A DNA stretch of 14,826 bases from Planococcaceae bacterium UBA3370 (GTDB lineage Bacteria > Bacillota > Bacilli > Bacillales_A > Planococcaceae), in assembly GCA_002360295.1 (NCBI GenBank), contig DEQI01000210.1:1-14826 (forward strand), written 5' to 3'. Shown piece after piece: positions 14,423-14,826 of this stretch (position 1 is the first letter of the stretch; every line of letters starts with the position of its first letter). The notes under the pieces were generated by a model, which did not search any database, was not told the DNA's origin, and saw only the letters and a program-made list of their open reading frames with translations. The position numbers were made by a program, and so were the translations under genes.

Positions 14423-14826
14423 AGCAATTGTTCCCCTCTGTCCCTAATACTATGATCCACTTTATATGAATCAGCTCCATCTAATTTTCTTTCCATTAAG
14501 CGTAAAATTCGCGTTGTAGTAAATGTCATCATTAAATAAATGACGCATGCAATAAAAAATGTTTCTGCAAATCTGAAATTAGCTCCTGCCACAGATTTTG
14601 TTTGGTAGTATAATTCTGTTACGCTAATTACGTTCAGTACAGCAGTATCTTTTATATTCATGACTAATTGATTCCCTGTAGATGGTAAAATATTGCGTGT
14701 CACTTGAGGTAAGACTACATAAATCATTGTTTGAATATGATTCATACCAATTGCTTGCGCTGCCTCGTATTGCCCTTTGTCGATCGATATAATACCGCCT
14801 CGAACTATTTCAGCCATATACGCCCC
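14419..14826 (-). CDS. Amino acid ABC transporter permease, 5' partial
   Basis: The last 135 residues of a HisM-family permease; the frame is open at the window edge, so the start is outside and the ATG at 14817 is internal. Visible parts are [11 protein letters not shown], the EAA loop ([22 protein letters not shown] region) that docks on the ATPase, the segment [20 protein letters not shown], and a last hydrophobic span ([19 protein letters not shown]) before a charged tail. Overlap of 4 bases with the ATPase gene shows they are one operon; a binding-protein gene is likely further upstream. The EAA region differs clearly from that of the two permeases at the other end, so this is a separate system. 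Confidence 0.93.
   Translation of the reverse strand, partial: GAYMAEIVRGGIISIDKGQYEAAQAIGMNHIQTMIYVVLPQVTRNILPSTGNQLVMNIKDTAVLNVISVTELYYQTKSVAGANFRFAETFFIACVIYLMMTFTTTRILRLMERKLDGADSYKVDHSIRDRGEQLL

Noticed and set aside
1..14826. CRISPR array, prophage, transposase, tRNA or rRNA, or a toxin-antitoxin or defence island
   Set aside because: I looked for spaced direct repeats, integrase or transposase motifs and clustered unknown genes and found none; most genes here are ordinary Bacillales chromosomal genes.

Overview
The window is AT-rich, densely packed chromosomal DNA of a low-GC Gram-positive rod. Strong AGGAGG-type ribosome sites, sigma-A-like and sigma-W-like promoters, an xpaC-telA pair, a CspB-like cold shock protein, a CYP152 fatty acid P450 and a cytosolic globin-type chemoreceptor all point to Bacillales. 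A Lysinibacillus/Solibacillus-like member of the Planococcaceae is my best guess, but this is inference from gene content and not a database match.

Layout. 1-1886 (+): the end of one amino-acid-type ABC permease, a second complete permease, and an SsuE-like FMN reductase; the set suggests uptake and use of an organosulfur compound. 1981-3243 (-): a CYP152-type fatty acid peroxygenase, convergent with the reductase across a strong hairpin terminator. 3244-3776: a 533-base gap holding a degenerate, foldable ~132-bp repeat element with 7-bp terminal inverted repeats. 3777-4184 (+): a nucleoside 2-deoxyribosyltransferase-like protein, convergent with a small membrane protein (4243-4530, -). 4805-7993 (-): a large SWIM-SNF2 helicase with its own promoter and terminator. 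8332-8532 (-): a cold shock protein whose ~150-nt leader contains a perfect 20-bp hairpin followed by a U run, so it looks like an attenuator. 8759-9061 (-): a DUF1033 protein, divergent from 9187-10914 (+), a soluble receptor with globin-like, MCP signalling and CZB zinc-binding domains. 11049-11327 (+): an acylphosphatase-like protein that seems to lack the catalytic Asn. 11426-13125 (+): the xpaC-telA operon behind a near-perfect sigma-W-type promoter. 13196-13396 (-): a DUF6501-like 66-aa protein. 13559-13648 (+): a 29-aa single-pass membrane microprotein. 13691-14826 (-): an ATPase and the end of a permease from a second polar amino acid ABC transporter.

Most genes are short transcription units bounded by intrinsic terminators, several of them shared between convergent genes. 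Only three groups look like operons: the permeases with ssuE, xpaC-telA (1-nt overlap), and the permease-ATPase pair (4-nt overlap). I see no mobile element genes, CRISPR array, tRNA or rRNA, and no evidence of a new multi-gene defence or biosynthetic system. The best leads are the csp leader, the three-domain chemoreceptor, the folded repeat and the microprotein.
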